DNA of 5,728 nt from CAZZBK01 sp964652155 (lineage in GTDB: Bacteria; Planctomycetota; Planctomycetia; Pirellulales; PNKZ01). The position numbers were made by a program, and so were the translations under genes. The DNA is taken from contig CAZZBK010000231.1 in NCBI GenBank assembly GCA_964652155.1, forward strand, positions 1 to 5,728, written 5' to 3'. How positions within the stretch are numbered: the stretch's first letter is position 1; every line of letters starts with the position of its first letter. The notes under the pieces were generated by a model that was not told the origin of the DNA, did no database searches, and saw only the letters and a program-made list of their open reading frames with translations. This document shows, in pieces, positions 4,925-5,728 of the stretch.

Positions 4925-5443
4925 ATGAAAGTGCAGTGGGACGAGCCTGTAGAGTTCATTCGGGCTTACCTTCAGTCCATCGACGCAGTGCCGACGCGCC
5001 GTGGCCGAGCCTGGGCTGCCGTCTTCACTGCCGTGGTGGTCGATGGCCTCATCCTGGCCTATTGGGGTTTCTTTTATTTGCTGCACAAGAAGGATCTCGG
5101 CGTACCGACCTACACCTATCTTGTGGCTCCCGCAATCGCCGGGGTGTTCGTCTATTTTCTCCCCGTCATGATTTCCTCGTCGAGGTGCGTCATCGTCCTT
5201 ACCGAAAAAGGGATTCACCGCAACAAGAACCTCGGCACTGCGATTTCCATGCAGCTTTGGCCGTGGGACAGCATCACCGAGTTGGCCGTCGAGAAAGTTC
5301 GCTTCGGGGAAACTTTCCACCGCGTGCTGGTTGTGCACAGTACCCTTGAACAAGGCGACACGCTGCTCGGCCTCGGTGACACGCCGCTGGAGCCCATCGA
5401 GGATGTCATTACCCGGATGGGCAAGACTCTCGTACACAGATAG
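4925..5443 (+). CDS. Two-helix membrane protein with a possible PH-like cytoplasmic domain
   Basis: A 172-residue protein I cannot name. Residues 1-28 are polar and include RRGR just before the first membrane helix (about 30-53); a second helix spans about 65-83, giving a hairpin with both ends probably in the cytoplasm. The C-terminal 90 residues have a beta-strand pattern, CVIVLTEKGIHRNK (88-101), QLWPWDSITELAVEKV (110-125), FHRVLVVHST (131-140), and a final helix EPIEDVITRMGKTL (156-169). This layout resembles bacterial PH-like or YcxB-like domains after two membrane helices; that is inference from pattern. The ribosome binding site is poor (GGAG twelve bases upstream). It follows the SUKH gene and the attC-like hairpin on the same strand, and ends 24 bases before repeat copy B. 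Confidence 0.75.
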   Translation: MKVQWDEPVEFIRAYLQSIDAVPTRRGRAWAAVFTAVVVDGLILAYWGFFYLLHKKDLGVPTYTYLVAPAIAGVFVYFLPVMISSSRCVIVLTEKGIHRNKNLGTAISMQLWPWDSITELAVEKVRFGETFHRVLVVHSTLEQGDTLLGLGDTPLEPIEDVITRMGKTLVHR

Positions 5444-5467
5444 GACGCACGATTTGTTGCATGTAGT

Positions 5468-5651
5468 CGCCGCATCGACTCGTGCAACACCAACGTGTTG
5501 CCCACGCCTCAGGTCACGAAGCTACGGGAGATTATCCGAATCGACCGGCCTATTTTGAAGAGGGAATGTTTTCGGTTTTCGGTTCTTCGTTAGCCGCTGG
5601 CGCGGAACGGAGCGCGTAACCGTCGCAAAACCGAACCGGTCCGCGTGCTTT
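5468..5651 (+). repeat. Dispersed repeat element, copy B
   Basis: A second direct copy of the element at 3797-3971, 184 bases long because of about nine inserted bases in the middle (seven of them CTTCGTT). The outer blocks 5468-5524 and 5601-5651 each differ from copy A by one base. The 5' hairpin (5484-5501) and the TTCGGTTTT/AAAACCGAA pairing (5571-5579 with 5627-5635) are kept. The two copies flank the SUKH and membrane-protein genes. Confidence 0.85.
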
Positions 5652-5652
5652 G

Positions 5653-5728
5653 GTGTTGAGTGTTGAGTGTTGAGTGTTTGGTGTTTGGTGTTTGGTGTTT
5701 GGTGTTTGGTGTTTGGTGTTTGGTGTTT
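5653..5728 (+). repeat. Heptanucleotide tail of repeat copy B, running off the window
   Basis: Three units of GTGTTGA, then seven of GTGTTTG and six bases of the next unit, in perfect register to the last base. The true length is unknown because the array is cut by the window edge. Confidence 0.93.

Noticed and set aside
4883..5437. Minus-strand open frame of 184 codons opposite the membrane-protein gene.
   Set aside because: It has no family pattern, while the plus strand encodes two clear membrane helices and an amphipathic beta-rich tail.

Overview
The window looks like a chromosomal fragment from a GC-rich planctomycete, probably of the Pirellulales type. The evidence is a free-standing planctomycete-type cytochrome c domain, a Tat-exported DUF3500-like protein, a Cys-rich secreted protein of a kind I associate with this phylum, and spacers full of heptanucleotide repeats. 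Lineage and family names come from reading the sequence; no database search was run.

Left part (1-2893). The window opens inside pstB, the ATPase of the phosphate importer, which lacks only its first few dozen residues. Facing it is a small MoaD/ThiS-like ubiquitin-fold protein that lacks the terminal Gly-Gly. Further along the minus strand lies a two-gene unit, a DUF3500-like Tat substrate followed by a small c-type cytochrome, with a plausible sigma70 promoter and a good ribosome binding site. Both products are predicted to act outside the cytoplasmic membrane.

Middle (2852-3494). A complete tRNA-Gly(CCC) with its own promoter reads rightward and converges on a minus-strand gene for a secreted protein with ten cysteines in its mature part.

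Right part (3495-5728) looks accessory. It holds about 800 bases of non-coding sequence rich in 7-base tandem arrays and hairpins, then two plus-strand genes: a SUKH (SMI1/KNR4) immunity-like gene split by a C9 tract, and a two-helix membrane protein with a possible PH-like domain. An imperfect hairpin resembling an integron attC site lies between them. Two copies of a 175-184 bp element, each ending in a heptanucleotide array, bracket this two-gene segment in direct orientation. The most interesting signals are these repeats, the split SUKH gene and the attC-like hairpin.
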